DNA of 64,000 bases from Crotalaria pallida (GCA_037953625.1 CM075651.1:133018501-133082500), one strand, 5' to 3'. Positions 11,084 to 23,476 are shown, counted from the first letter of the stretch. The notes: generated by a model not told the origin, from the sequence alone. Numbers and translations: made by a program.

Positions 11084-13363
11084 TTATGCAGTTGCATTCT
11101 TCATCTCCTTCTTAATCACAATTGCCAATTCGTCATAGGCTACAACCCAAGCATTGCCTAGTTCATCAGTCCATTTATTTCCCACCACTTCCTTTATTGT
11201 TTCCAGAAGTGCTTTTTTAACCACCTGAAATTAAAAATCGTTAGTTTAGGTTCATATTCAAAATAAAGAAAAGGAAAATTTAATGAATTACTATAATTTA
11301 AATTAGGAAATAAAAAGTAATACTATTGATTCATTCCAATCAACTATATATTTAGGGTCTACTTGGTTAGAATCACACGAAAAAATTCTCCAAAAGTGTT
11401 TTTGCCAAAAACAAAAGTCTAAAAAAATAGACTCGATTGTCTTAACTAAAAGATGAAAATTAAATGTGAATAAACTTAATTTCCATATAAGAAGAATTAA
11501 TATTTTGTAAAATAAATTAATGAAGAAGGTAGTGAATAATAGATCAATAGTGTTAAATAACCTCATCCTACTAAAAACTCTATTGTAGTGCGTTAAGGCT
11601 AATTATCATGCTAAAGCTATTAAATAAATGAATAAAGTAAACTGGAAAGAGGACTATTTAATATTTATCATACTTCGAAATAGGGTTCAATGACTCCTTT
11701 TGCGACGTGGACAGCGCCCAAATTCTTCAATGTGGCATCTGTTGCTACTTCACCCTTGTCTTGAAGTTGAATTGCTGCTTCATACACCTAAAATTCAAAA
11801 AATATCATATAAAATTGAATGGTTGTCATCATCATATATGAAAATGATGAATAATAAAGATAAAAATATTAATGGGATACTCCCTTTATTCTTTAGTTGA
11901 ATCCTTAAAAAAACGGTTAAATTAAATAAAGTGAATGAATTTGATCGAATACCAACTAACGTGACTTGCTATCTTTTCGTGCAAATGCATGAGTTATAAT
12001 TTTTGGTTTGATTGTACTTTGTTTGGTACTTTGGACCCGTTTTTATTATGGTCATAATCTTTATTTAATGATTTAATTTTGCAAGAAAGATAAGATAATC
12101 ATAATTGCAACCAAGACGAAAAGTGAAACAGTAAGATACTTAGTGGACCCATGCCGCGTCGGTGTAGGACAGCACATCGGCGGCACCACTAAGTTGGGAA
12201 CTTCATGGACTACGTGGCTTGGAAGGCTTTGGATGGAGGAAAGTGCACAGGGCGTTCATGCCTTGACAAAGCGCCTTCATGATAGATAAGGGACGGGGAC
12301 GCTCTGATACCCATGACACTCTAAGACCTAGGACACCTTAGGACAAAGCCACTCATCGCTCACCACCCCTCGCTCACCACCCATCGCTCGCCCACCCATC
12401 GCTCGCTAGCCTCGCTCATCCGTTGAGCGGAGACTTGCACAGCTCCTAAAACTTAGCGATTAAGTTTTCGGAAGCGAAGACTTGGTCACCAAGTTTACTT
12501 GGTTATTAAGTTTACTTAGTGACCAAGTTGCACCCCTCACCCACTCTATAAAAAAAACTTCCAACACCCCTCAGGAGAATTCAACTCTTCCAACTCTCAT
12601 CACCCCAATACTCTTCTCGCTCTCACCATCCTCAGTACCCCCCTAACACTCGCCTCATCACCAACACTCCAGATCAAAGCAAAAAGATTCATGCCACCCA
12701 AATAATCAAAAACACCAGAAACAATACCAAAAGGGAGAAACACTTTATCAACTCCTTCACTCGACTTCTTAACAAAAGTTACCATATTCATACACTTAGA
12801 CTAATTTTCCTTGAAATCCCCTTTGTGACATGGGTTAAGAGCACCCCGGTCGATCCTCCCGAGGATTCTTCATGATGCTCCATTCGTTCTCTCCAAGCCA
12901 CGGAGGCATGGATTCGGTACTTCTACATACATCTCTCAAGCTTACGAACTTAGAATCTCATTATTTATTGTTAAACCTCTTTTACAAAAAGTGGTCCAAA
13001 ACATACTTACCAACTTGAAAAACTTCACACCATGGGCCTGCTGTAGATCAGGATTATTCTGGGGTACTTCATTAGAACCCTTTAAAAATGAGAACAAGTC
13101 CTTTGTTGCTGGTGCAATCTCTACTACCCTATTTTTAATCAAACCAAGACCAAATAGTTGAAAAATATAAATTCAAACTCACATTAGCTCCTACCAAAAC
13201 ACAATAAACAATAAAAGGAAAGGGCACAATGTTAAAATTTTTTTAAAAAAAAAAAAAAAACTTACAAGGTAAAGAAGCGATGGGTATATTTTGGAATATT
13301 TGAATTAAATTCCTCCCATGAGCTTTTCACCAAAACCGCTTGCTGCTCACTGAATGCAACCAT
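11084..13363 (-). CDS. Hemoglobin (lupin-leghemoglobin / class 2 phytoglobin type)
   Basis: A heme protein that binds O2 and NO in the plant cytosol; in lupin nodules the close relative is the oxygen carrier. Four coding exons on the minus strand: 13363-13266, 13128-13011, 11787-11674 and 11224-11084. All introns are GT-AG and the joined length is 471 nt, 156 aa plus TAA. Exon 1 starts MVAFSEQQAVLVKSSWEEF. Exon 2 has EIAPATKDLFSFLKGSNEVP and the distal-histidine region QQAHGVKFFKL. Exon 3 has LGAVHVAKGVIEPYF with the proximal histidine. Exon 4 has NAWVVAYDELAIVIKKEM. The three-intron layout is the canonical plant globin one. It is slightly longer than the usual 145-150 aa, with one extra residue before the distal His. 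No stop or frameshift was found. Whether it is nodule-expressed or a general phytoglobin cannot be told from sequence. Confidence 0.9.
12144..12947. mobile_element. About 800-bp insertion in globin intron 2, family unknown
   Basis: Composition changes abruptly to GC-richer sequence inside the 1.2-kb second intron. The hexamer ACTTAG brackets it (12138-12143 and 12948-12953). It begins TGGACCC and contains short tandem CACCCATCGCTCG units (about 12345-12422) and repeated AAGTTTACTTGG. It could be a small LTR-type or TRIM element, but no clean TG/CA ends, primer site or coding sequence was found. Confidence 0.5.
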
Positions 13364-13431
13364 ATCTCCTTATTTATGGTTTCTTTTATATATTTGAGTT
13401 GAAGAATATAAATTTACACCACAAGACTAGG

Positions 13432-13440
13432 GTATATATA
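13432..13440 (-). promoter_or_regulatory. TATA box of the globin gene
   Basis: TATATATACC on the minus strand lies about 70 bp upstream of the globin ATG at 13363. This is a usual distance for plant globin genes with short leaders. Confidence 0.65.
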
Positions 13441-13632
13441 GGAGGCTTGAAAGCATGAAAAAAGGGTTGAAGCTGATTTCTTGAGAGAGCGTTATTCACA
13501 TTGGCTTCTTATTTTTCCAAAGGCTATATGTTAACTTCGACATATGGATCACCGTACCCATTATTGTTGCATAAAGTCATGATTTGGATTGAATTGAACC
13601 CTGATAATGCTAATAATAAAAAAAAACTACAG

Positions 13633-13795
13633 TACCAACGAACTGTTGGTGCAATGGTGCCAAGGGCTACACTTGGTAGGCGAACCACGGTTCGATCCCC
13701 TGCAACGACGTTGGGAGAGGAATAAAACCTTAACCTCGTGACCCTCCTCGAACAGGATTAGTCGGCCCAGTGAACCAGATACTAGGGTGAAAAAA
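13633..13795 (+). mobile_element. tRNA-derived SINE, family 1, in the globin upstream region
   Basis: It is flanked by an A-run plus CTACAG duplication (about 13618-13632 and 13796-13810). It has A box TGGTGCAATGG and B box GGTTCGATCCC, and shares TTAGTCGGCCCAGTG with the copy at 1203-1355. It lies about 270 bp upstream of the globin start codon and about 190 bp upstream of its TATA box. Confidence 0.85.
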
Positions 13796-13958
13796 AAAAA
13801 AAAACTACAGCAAAATATTTTTTTTGTTGTTAATTTTCACTTTTTAACACTCTTTGTTTCGATTCTGCGACTCAACCAAGCCCGTTACCGAAAGTGGTGG
13901 TGTTAACTATTTTGCGAACTAAATTAATGAATTCACAATTTTATGATCATCCGTTTTA

Positions 13959-14257
13959 CTCACTCACTTCCTTAATATAATTCATTTTTACCTAATTTAC
14001 GCAGATTAAGAAAAATAATCATTACTTTCAAATTTATCAAAAAAAATATGTTGTCATTCCAAGATTACCTCTATTTAAAACTTTACAATTCTATTCATTT
14101 CTCTCTCTGTTGTAATTATTACTTTATCACCCCTATGCAATTATGAGGGGTGTATTTGGAATAAATTCTTTAATATCACCTAGGTATTCTAAAACGACTT
14201 ATGAAAAGGGACACCAATTTTACCAAAATGATACCCTATATTAAGGGACGGAGGGAG
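13959..14257. mobile_element. Stowaway-type MITE
   Basis: A 299-bp element with TA on both sides (13957-13958 and 14258-14259). One end is intact (GGGACGGAGGGAG); the other is worn (CTCACTCACTTCCTTAATAT). Its interior aligns with 9598-9902 read in the opposite direction. Confidence 0.8.
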
Positions 14258-14259
14258 TA

Positions 14260-14740
14260 GTATTCACTATTATACATGAAATCGATTGTTATTTTTAGCC
14301 ACCATATAAATTGGGTATAGACAAAATTAATTGCGGACTCTAAATTAATGCATTCGCAAATGATTTTGTTGGTATATTTTAGGAAACTTGTATTGTAAAT
14401 GCTTGTAAATTGGGATTTTTTTTTGTTATGTATTCTTTTGGATCTCAAATAAAAGTAAAAAAATAAATAAAATCTAATTTCATGTATATTAAGAAAATTA
14501 CTTAAATGTATTTAATTTTTTAAAATTCATAAAAAGAAAATATATTACTTTAGGAAACTTGCATTGTAAATGGACCAAAAATCAAATAATACAACTACTT
14601 TATTTATTGGATATTTTAGAAAGAATTGTATTGATCGAAAATAAAAGGTTAGTTAGTTTTTTCATATATTCAATACCACTAAAAAAATTTCTTTTATTTC
14701 AGACCGAATAAAGTATTGATTATGCAAACTAATAAAAATA
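14260..14740. other. AT-rich spacer, nothing recognised
   Basis: No coding or repeat structure could be supported. Confidence 0.4.
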
Positions 14741-15008
14741 CTATATCCGTCCCTATATAAGAAAGACCATTTTTGTACATTTCATGTTTAATAATAAAGT
14801 TGATTAATTTAATTAATGGTATCGAAAATGTGACATTTGTTATCTATTTTCAAAACTACTCTTATTGATGTTATTGGGAATCTAAAAAATGTTAAGTAAA
14901 TACAGGTGTTTATGAAAAGAAATAATTAATTATCATTAAAAAAATGTATACATATCTTATAAATAAAATAAAATTCTATAAAGGATTGTATAATTAGGGA
15001 CGAAAAGA
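14741..15008. mobile_element. Diverged mariner-type MITE
   Basis: The ends CTATATCCGTCCCTATATA and, on the other strand, CTTTTCGTCCCTAATTATA are imperfect inverted repeats around an AT-rich core. The core shares a TTAATTTAATTAATGGTATC-type stretch with the MITE at 23752. It is old and degraded, and its limits are approximate. Confidence 0.55.
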
Positions 15009-15009
15009 A

Positions 15010-15648
15010 CAAGAATTATTATTGACCACATAATTACTTTTATTTTCCCGTGGTCCTTAATCCTTATCAATCAAATAAAGTCTATTATCAATAAAAAAAA
15101 AAACAATTGTATTACGTACCATGATATCAATAATAATAATAATAATTAATTTTGTTGACTTTTTAAAAAATGCTTCATTCCATAAGTTATATTGTTTTAA
15201 CCATTACAAATCAATTTTAAAAAAATGAACAAATGCTATAAAAATTTGGTATATTTTAATTAAATTACTTCCATTTAATTAGTAGGATTTTTTTTAATCC
15301 TCGACTCTTAGAACCGAGGATAAGCACTTATAAATAAATATCTTTATTTAGAAAAAATATAAGACTTTTAATATTTTATATTCATCATTTCCAATAAAAC
15401 ACATTCACTTATAGATGTTTATCCTTTAAGTTAAGATTAAAAAAATCTCAATTAATATTGTTATTAATATTGGAAATATCAATATTTGATATACTTTTCT
15501 AAATTTAGGAATAAAAGAAATTGTTAAGCAAATATGGTAGTTTATGTAAATAAAATAATAAAATGATATTGAAAATCGAAATGTGATATTATAAAAAAAT
15601 AAAAAATTCTCAAAAGATATAACATTAAGTATAGGAGGAAAAAGTATA
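15010..15648. other. AT-rich spacer, nothing recognised
   Basis: Very AT-rich. The long minus-strand frame over 15426-15761 is a low-complexity artefact. Confidence 0.4.
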
Positions 15649-15924
15649 CTCACTCCGTTCTCTAATATAAGCACCATTTGATCATTTTCACTCCCTTTAA
15701 AAAAAGTATGTAAGTTAGTTATTGGTATTGGAACTGTAAATTTTAAGTGTATATTTACCAATATATCCTTTTGATCTTCTAGTCATTAATTGATGTTTCT
15801 TTTCCCCACAAACATAATAGCGTATATTAAATAGGGTTAGTTTTGTAAAATTTTAGAATAGGTGCTTATACTTAGGACCAAAATTTTTTGGTCAAATGGT
15901 GCTTATATTAGGGACCGGAGGGAG
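15649..15924. mobile_element. Stowaway-type MITE, abutted by a LINE
   Basis: A 276-bp element starting CTCACTCCGTTCTCTAATAT and ending GGGACCGGAGGGAG, flanked by TA. The LINE tail at 15929 starts right at its right border. Confidence 0.75.
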
Positions 15925-15928
15925 TATA

Positions 15929-16639
15929 ACATACAGAGGCCTTTCGAAAAAAGCTGTGGTCAGCCAAAGTTCACCCAAGATGCAAAGAATTGGCTTGCAT
16001 GGAGAGCATGTAGTGATATTCTCCCAGTGAAACCCTTCTCCATAAAAGAGGATTAATTGATGATCCTATCTGTCCTTTATGTGGATTGGAAGAGGAAACG
16101 GTACTTCATGCTTTAGTTATGTGTGAGAAAGTTACTCCAATCGGGTTTGCTTCCCCCTTATCAATTTTTGCAAGGCAACAGGGGTCCCTCTCATAAAAGA
16201 TGTGGCTAGCGTGGTTTGTTTCTAACAGCCACAATGAGTGTGTTAGCATGATCCCGAATTTGTTCCATGCTCTAGGGGTTTTATGGTGCATAGAGATCCT
16301 GATGGAGACTGGTATTTCTCATGTTACTATTCATACGGATTGCCTCCCAGTGGTTCAGTGCTGGAAGAAGAAAAGGCAGTACCATACATACTTTGAAGAA
16401 ATTATTCAGGACAATATTGATAAGGGGACAGAGTTCCATGATTTGATGTTGGTTCATGTGAGAAGAAATTTGAACAAGATTGCTGATTTCTTAGCTAATT
16501 TTGCTTTTGATAGTACCAGTTTGATTTGGCTTGATGAAGTGCCAAGTTTTCTACAGCAGTTGTTTACTGTTGTTTTTAATGTAAGCGTTGAAAACTTGCC
16601 TTGATTGCCTTAATAAAGCTTGCACTTTTCAAAAAAAAA
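15929..16639 (+). mobile_element. 5'-truncated LINE with zinc-binding and RNase H remnants
   Basis: The frames read ILPVKPFS..RGLIDDPICPLCG-like residues (about 15990-16085), typical of the zinc-binding segment after LINE reverse transcriptase. They are followed by an RNase H-like stretch with FHALGVLWCIEILMETG and VTIHTDCLPVVQCW (16200-16604, 134 codons). It ends in a 10-A tail, and AGTATA flanks both sides (15923-15928 and 16640-16645). A stop near 16054 separates the two parts, so it is a dead 3' fragment of a non-LTR element. Confidence 0.75.
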
Positions 16640-16774
16640 AGTATAGAAGGAAGTAATAAATATATTTGTTTAATATAAATCTTATTACACTAATATTTTA
16701 AGTATAAAGAATTTTTCCTGCATCTAGGCATCTCTTTTACCAAATTGCAACTTTTTACTAAATACTTCACCGCT

Positions 16775-16777
<3 letters not shown>

Positions 16778-16823
<46 letters not shown>
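16778..16823. repeat. (TA)n microsatellite
   Basis: About 23 uninterrupted TA units. Confidence 0.95.
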
Positions 16824-16825
<2 letters not shown>

Positions 16826-17228
16826 CTTTTTATTATAAAAAGATGTCCTAATGGAGCCTCCACAATGCTCCTTTTTGAAATAAAGCCTCCACATTAAAAG
16901 TTAGAGAATTGTGGCTTTTGAAGCTATCCACCTGTCCCAATTCAAATTTAAATTTTGAAAAGCAAGTTACAAGTTGCAATCATTTTCTATTCAATGAAAG
17001 CATGTGGGTATAACTGTTCCAAAAGATACAGTTTTTCTCTTTTTCTAATCATCTTATATTTATTATTTTCACTCATTTAAGTTTAATGAAATATACTCTG
17101 TTGCTAAATCTCCTTCTCTTGCTATCTGATTCTCTTTCTCTTTATGTTCTTTTACTATCTTTATACCTTCAATTTTGGTCACATACTCTTCGTGCTCAAA
17201 TTGAGAGGATGAAGGCTATTTGGGTGAA

Positions 17229-18319
17229 TGATGGAATCCAATCCAGAATCCATCAAGGTAAATTCAAGTTTAAGAAGTCCTCAAGATTTTAGAGGCCAAG
17301 GACGAATTCATTATGATAATTGATTGCCTATCATCAACATTGGATGCATTAAAGAAGGAGTTATGAAGAAATGATGAAGAAGAAATTCAAAAGAGACATC
17401 TCCTCATCTCCTTGAAGTATACGGCCAAGCCTAAGAGAAGAAGAAGCACACGCCAACTTTGGATGCTCTTGGCTTAATTAGTGATGCATCTTGTAACCAC
17501 CATCATTAGTATAGGATTAATTGTAATAACTATGTAATAATGATGGGTAGTTAATAGTCTAATGAATTAGGAATTAAAGTGGGGGTTACGTTTGTATTAA
17601 TGGGGAATTAATGGCTCATTAATTAGCATTAAGTAAAGGGAAATGAGGGAGCCTTGGATTGCTTGAAGCTCACGCCCCTCCCCCCTATATACAGAGCCAT
17701 CCATCTCATTTGTAAACACACTTGAAAGAAATAATAAAAAGCTTTGTTTTGAAAGTCTCTTGTGATTGGAGTTCTTGGGGCTCTGCCCCTATGGTCCAGT
17801 GATTGGACCATGGCCTAAGCAGAGGTGTGATGCCTTTGTGGTGGCCTTGAGGATTATCAATCTCATTTTGAGATTGTGGCTTCTCTTCACTTCTTTAGAT
17901 CATTTCTGTCTCTTCCACCTTTTCCATTATTTTCTAGGTTTAAGTTTTTATGTTTGAGTGTGAATTAGGATTGGTTGTGAGAATGGACTCACTATCTTAA
18001 TAACCATTTGGTCCAGTGATTGGTCCCATGCCTTAAGCAAGGGTGTGTTATATCTCTTGTGGTGGTAAATGGTATTAGCATGAGTGTGTCATAGCTCTTG
18101 TTATTATCATTATGGAATATTAGGATTATGAGAGTATCCTTATAATCATAGTTTATTGTTTTAATTTCAATAAAAAGTGTGTTACAATTTGTTGTTCCTC
18201 ACGGCCATGTGACAAAAATGGTGTCCATGAAGACCTTTAAGAAGATGCCTAGGACGATCGAAAAGAAAAACGCCTTAGAGACTAATTGGAATCGTTGGTT
18301 CCATTTCTTGGGCGTATCA
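17229..18319. mobile_element. Solo LTR
   Basis: The 1091-bp sequence starts TGATGG and ends GTATCA (inverted TGAT/ATCA ends). A perfect 5-bp duplication GTGAA flanks it (17224-17228 and 18320-18324). It contains a CTATATACAGAG TATA-like site and AATAAAAAGC, a likely polyadenylation signal. No internal region or second LTR is present, so recombination between two LTRs probably removed the rest. Confidence 0.85.
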
Positions 18320-18324
18320 GTGAA

Positions 18325-21038
18325 CTTTGAGAAGATGGATGCTATTTAGGTGCTGATTTGTGTGGCCATTTAACTTATTCTTCTTTGGAATTAGAAGTCG
18401 TCACTCACTTTTCTTATGTCAGTTTCTTCTTATGATGCTATGTATATGTTGTGAAGGATTTCATTCTATCCAGTTTCTTCATATATACTGGTTCACATTT
18501 TTTTCCTGTAAAATTTTAAAGTCTTACTATGTAGTCATCCTAATTCTTCCTTATTGAAATTTGAAGCATAGAAATGTTGAGATATGTTATTAGAAAGGAG
18601 ATGGCATTATAAGAATTTTTTTTAAAAGCCTATAAGAAAGAATTGATTTATACACTAATTCTAACTATTTATTTATATTGAAGATTGAAGTTGTTATATC
18701 TGTCTAGAATCATTCTAGGAAGAAAATTTGAAGAGTAGTATATCTATAACTATTGATAAAGCCTCTAAGCCTGATGCTTTATTGGTGTCCTCATGCTAAC
18801 TTATGACAAATTAAAATATTTAAGAATTAAACATCATGACAAAAACCAACTTAAGTACCAAAAACCAACTTAAAACTAAAAAAACTAACTTCAAAATAAA
18901 AAACTAACTTAAGACATAAAAACCAACTTCATTAAGAAGTTCCTTTTCATATCAGTAGATGTTTTTCTCCACTGTCATGCCCATGCTAACACCAAGGTAA
19001 TTATTCTTTTTCCTTTCTTTCTACTTTCTACTTATTCTTATGATTTTCATAATCGGTTTCTTCATAAGGTTTTCTTGCCAAGTCTATAACACAAAGTCCT
19101 TGCAATCAGTGCTGCAAGTTTGTTTATATGTACATCTAAATGGAATTATATGTGCTTCTTCATCTTGATGATTCTATAACTTTTTTTTTGGTGAAAAATT
19201 AATAATTATTCTATTGCGGTCAAATTTAGATTCTCACTAAAGCATGATTTTTTTAAGCATGATCTGTTTTGAAGTTTACAAAACAATTGGAAAGTATAAT
19301 ATATTATTTCATACAACTATTAATCATACATGATAGCTATAAATTACACGTTGTTGCTAATAATGCAATGTATACACAAACGTACTTAATATATTAAAAA
19401 CACGACAATAAACCAACTCAAAAATTTAAAACTAACTTAAACTACAAATCCAACTTCTAATTCCATGTTAACCCACAAAAACTAAAACCAAGGAGAAACA
19501 ATTAGTTGTTTCAGAATTATTACACCATCTCAACAGTCCATTATCATTTTGTACGTATGTTTTTTTATCCTTTTCTTTTCTACTTTATTCTTATAGTTTT
19601 CATAATCAGTTTCTTCATAATCAGTTTTATTCAGATATTCTTCTTCATCTTCATGATTATGTTGTACAACTTTAAAATTATTCTATTGCGGTAAGTTTTA
19701 CATTCTCACTAAAGCAAATTTTTTTGAATTTTCCCTTTCCTCCAAGTACCAAAATGTTGTCTTCAATGTATTAAAATTTGAATCTTCATTCCTTAAATTT
19801 TTTACAAAATTATCTTGCTATAAGGTACATTACCAGTAAGAATTAAGTTTTCTAAAATGTATTCTCATACAAGTAATAGTTATTGTTAATGTATACCATA
19901 ATCAAAATGATAAGTATCTATCCTTTCTATGCAATGAATTAGTTGTATTTATCCTTTCTATGCAATGAATTAGTTGTTTACGTAAATATATGTATATAAA
20001 ATTTTAAAAAATGTCATCAATACTTAAAACCTATTAGTATCACCTTAGATTTTTGAAATTTCACCCTTAAGAATTTATGTCAATTAACTTCTTATAATTT
20101 ACATGTTTAATATTCAAGTTGCAGTTTTTTAGTTAACCTATGTGCTTTACATAACATATTTATTAAACAACTACATTACAATTATAACACAAATTTTGAG
20201 TAATACAATTTCTTAACCCATATGAAAAATTAAAACATGAATGTGATCTACATTTAAAATTGTGATGTGACTTATATACGCATTTACAGTAAACAAATCC
20301 AAATCGACCTTAAATTAATTTTAGCATGGAAACATGTTCTGTTTTATAGTTTACAACAAGATTGGAAAGTAAAATCTGTTATTTCTTACAACTATCAATC
20401 ATACTTGATAGCTATAAATTGTCCGATATTAATAACAACGTATACATAAACATATTCAATATATTAAAAAAAACGACAATAAAAATAGGTGTGGAAAGGC
20501 ACGAGAGTGAAAAATAACACGACATAACAAAAAAGAAATAAAAAGATTTATATGATGAAGATGTCTCAAACCAATATTCAAAAACAAAGTCGAAGAAGAA
20601 GGGGAAAGAGTTAATACATAGTCTTACACACTCTTACATTCAGATTTATTTTTCGTGCATGGTTGAATAATGTTACTTATCAAGGATTTTAAATAATTTT
20701 ACTTGAATTGGATTTGACTATTTATTTCGATTCTAAAAAATGTTTTTTCAATTAGAGTTGACTTATAAGTATTTCATATTATGACAAGTTTCTTTAGGTT
20801 TTTTAATTTTTCTTCTATTATTATAACTATACTAATAAAATAAAAATAATTTGATATGACAAATTTAATACACGATCATTACTAATTAACTATTAAAAGA
20901 AAACCAAGTATCACCAATTTCGGTGATAACGACAGCATACTAAATGAAAAATATCAAGACAACTTCAAAAAAAAAAAAGATTTAACTTATGATTTTTTTC
21001 AAACCAATAGTCAATTACAAAGTCAACACCCGTACAAA
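18325..21038. repeat. AT-rich Helitron interior with internal duplications
   Basis: No gene seen. Degenerate AAAACCAACTTAA units run over 18840-18930 and recur near 19408-19455. A block around 19255-19410 recurs, diverged, at 20318-20480. A 31-bp-period direct repeat (TCCTTTCTATGCAATGAATT) stands at 19921 and 19952. Together with the terminus at 21066 this is probably the body of a non-autonomous Helitron whose 5' end I could not place. Confidence 0.5.
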
Positions 21039-21066
21039 CCTGTGCATTTCACAGGCTAAAAACTAG
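21039..21066 (+). mobile_element. Helitron 3' terminus
   Basis: The hairpin CCTGTG-CATTT-CACAGG (21039-21055) is followed by CTAAAAACTAG and a flanking T at 21067. This is the hairpin plus CTRR plus T signature. Confidence 0.75.
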
Positions 21067-21492
21067 TATATATATATATATAACACTCTTTTATGATTTT
21101 TATTTTGATTCTATTTATAAGATCTCATTTTAATTTTTAATATCATTTAATTACCTTTTTTTTCATAAATATCTTTATTAACTTTATACTTTTTCTAGTC
21201 TCAATAATAATTATAGGGATAATTTTAAAGAAGTATATAAAATTTTCACATTTCTAATGCTACTAACATATTTAACTATCTTCTTTAATGAAATAAAAAA
21301 GTCGCAAAAAAATCTTATAAATAGAATCGGGGAGAATATTTATAAAAAAAAAACCTCCAGCCCGGACTCGCACTAATTAATAACAATGGGTATAGACTGA
21401 TAGAATAATAAACGCACCTATCCATTGTGCTAGCACAACACTTAGATAGGTATTTTGCACATAATAATAGGAGTATATAATTCGTAGTACGG

Positions 21493-21990
21493 ATGGCAAT
21501 GGATTTAGGTATTCTATTACCCGGATAATATCCGAACTCATCTCGTTCATGTATATTCGGATTCAGATCGGTCTCGAATCCGCACGGTTACACCCTGTCA
21601 AGCGGGCTTTTGGGTATCCATTATATTTTTAAAAAAAATTATTAAAATTTTAAGCTTATTTTTTCATGAACAAACATAAAAGTTCTCTATTTTTACTTGT
21701 CAAACACTTTATATATCATTAAACAATTTACAAACAAATTAACTAGAGGCACAACAGATTCACTTAGAAACAAAATCTCTCACACAAACATACTTAAATT
21801 CAAATCAACTGAATAATAAGTATTTTTCTGCGAATCTGGATACCCGCGGGTCCGGTACCCTATTACCCGGACCCGGACCCGGACCCATTCAACATCAACT
21901 CTTGTCAAACCCGTTTTTAAATACTTGAGGGTTCATTTTCTGGATCCGGACCCGTTAAGGGTATTACCCACGGGTCCAAGTTCAATTGCC
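21493..21990. mobile_element. hAT-like element with GGATGGCAATGG / CAATTGCCA ends
   Basis: The outer ends carry inverted GGCAAT/ATTGCC, followed inward by ACCCGG/CCGGGT-rich blocks and an AT-rich core. The layout resembles 10029-10584. The target duplication was not resolved and limits are approximate. Confidence 0.5.
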
Positions 21991-22004
21991 AAGACCAATA
22001 CGTA

Positions 22005-22985
22005 GGTGTGTAAGTGGGTCAAAACGGATCCGCGAACCTGCTAAACCCAAACCAACCCAACCCATATCTGGTGAGTTGGGTCGGTTTAACATGTTGGGTT
22101 GATTTTTTTTTTAACAACGCAATCAAATTTGGATTAGGTCACGAGTTTGCTATTGTAAAAACCAATGAAATCAATCCAATTCTGCTCATCCCAAATTTTA
22201 TTTATTTATTTATTAATGCATGTTTGTTTAGGCTTTGAATATTGTATGCTAAGAAAAAACTAAGTTACTACTTAAAACAAAGTACTTGTTAATTAAACCT
22301 TCCACCTTGAAACAAATGAAATATGAACTACCTATGTAACAAATGAAATATGAAATACCTATGTATAAACAATTCTTTTTTCATATCTTGCAGGAGGGTG
22401 TATTGCTTTATTTATTTTGTGTTTTAACTATTTAGTTCATGATTTTTTTTTTTACACCACGGGTATTCCCCGGCCGACAGCCGAAGACTAATTTCCTCTG
22501 AGACGTAGAGATCACCGAAGTGAGTTTTGCCTATACCAACAAAGTCTTTTCCATACCGACGGCAGGGATCGAACCCCTGACATCATACTTAAGGAACTCA
22601 GCTATCTACCAACTGTGTTGCACTTTGTTGGTTAGTTCATGATTTGATACTAGAGGATTTTATATAACTTCTTTTGAACAATTTGACTTTGGTTTATGAT
22701 ATATAATCTTAAATTGTGTAGTTGTGTTGTTTAATAATATTTAATTACTTATCTATGTGATTTTTGTGATATTTTTAATTTTATTTTATCTATTTATATT
22801 TTTTTTATTTTTTGGAAATTAGGATAAATCGACCTAATCACCCAATCAAACTAACCTGAATTTATACAAGTTGTGTTGGTTCGATTTTGACACTCAAATA
22901 TAGAGCAACCCAACTTAACCCAATCTATTTTGATTGGATCGGATACTTAACCTTGTTAAAAACCAACCTAACCCAACCTTTAGTG
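22005..22985. mobile_element. Element with GGGTTGGTTT-rich inverted ends, split by a SINE
   Basis: The left end region (GGGTCGGTTTAACATGTTGG) and the right end region (complement GGGTTAGGTTGGTTTTTAAC) are loosely inverted. Such GGTTGGTT-type ends are common in plant hAT MITEs. Assignment and borders are tentative. A SINE is inserted at 22446-22631. Confidence 0.4.
22446..22631 (-). mobile_element. tRNA-derived SINE, family 2
   Basis: The 14-bp target duplication TTAGTTCATGATTT lies at 22432-22445 and 22632-22645. On the minus strand there is an A-box region TTGGTAGATAGCTGAG, a B box GGTTCGATCCC and a poly(A) end. Its body differs from the SINEs at 1203 and 13633. Confidence 0.85.
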
Positions 22986-23318
22986 GGGTGGGAATTTTTT
23001 TATCAATCGTGACTCTAGCTTTTTACATGGGTATGACCGAAACTCATGATCATAATTATTTGTTTGGGTCATGACTTATGTTCACTTACTCACCTCACCA
23101 TTCACAACTTACCTTTTTTTTTTTTAATCATAAAGTCGTGGTCAAGACATGCAAAAAAATAACTCGTGGTCGTGACTGGTACTCCCAACCTTGATGGGGT
23201 GGCACCGTGGCAGAAACCAATAAGGACTCACATAGCCATGAGTGGAGCTCAAGACTATGTAAAAATAAAGATGCATATCCTAAAAACCTTACTTCAATTA
23301 ACCTTGGAGTTATAAAAT
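22646..23318. other. AT-rich spacer, nothing recognised beyond the flanking element ends
   Basis: No coding or RNA gene could be supported. Confidence 0.4.
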
Positions 23319-23476
23319 CAGGCCCGGTCCTAACCTATCTTGGGTCTTTGGGCGAAAATTTTTTTGGGGCCCTACTAAAAAAAATTATTAAAAATAAATC
23401 AATTAAAACACTATATATTTATATATTTAATTAATTAAAACAATGATAACAATCAATAATAAAAATAGGTATTATA

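Noticed and set aside
12600..12791. 63-codon minus-strand frame in globin intron 2
   Set aside because: Lies within the unidentified insert; no recognisable motif.
15426..15761. 111-codon minus-strand frame
   Set aside because: Low-complexity Ile/Phe/Tyr-rich translation of AT-rich DNA, partly overlapping a MITE.
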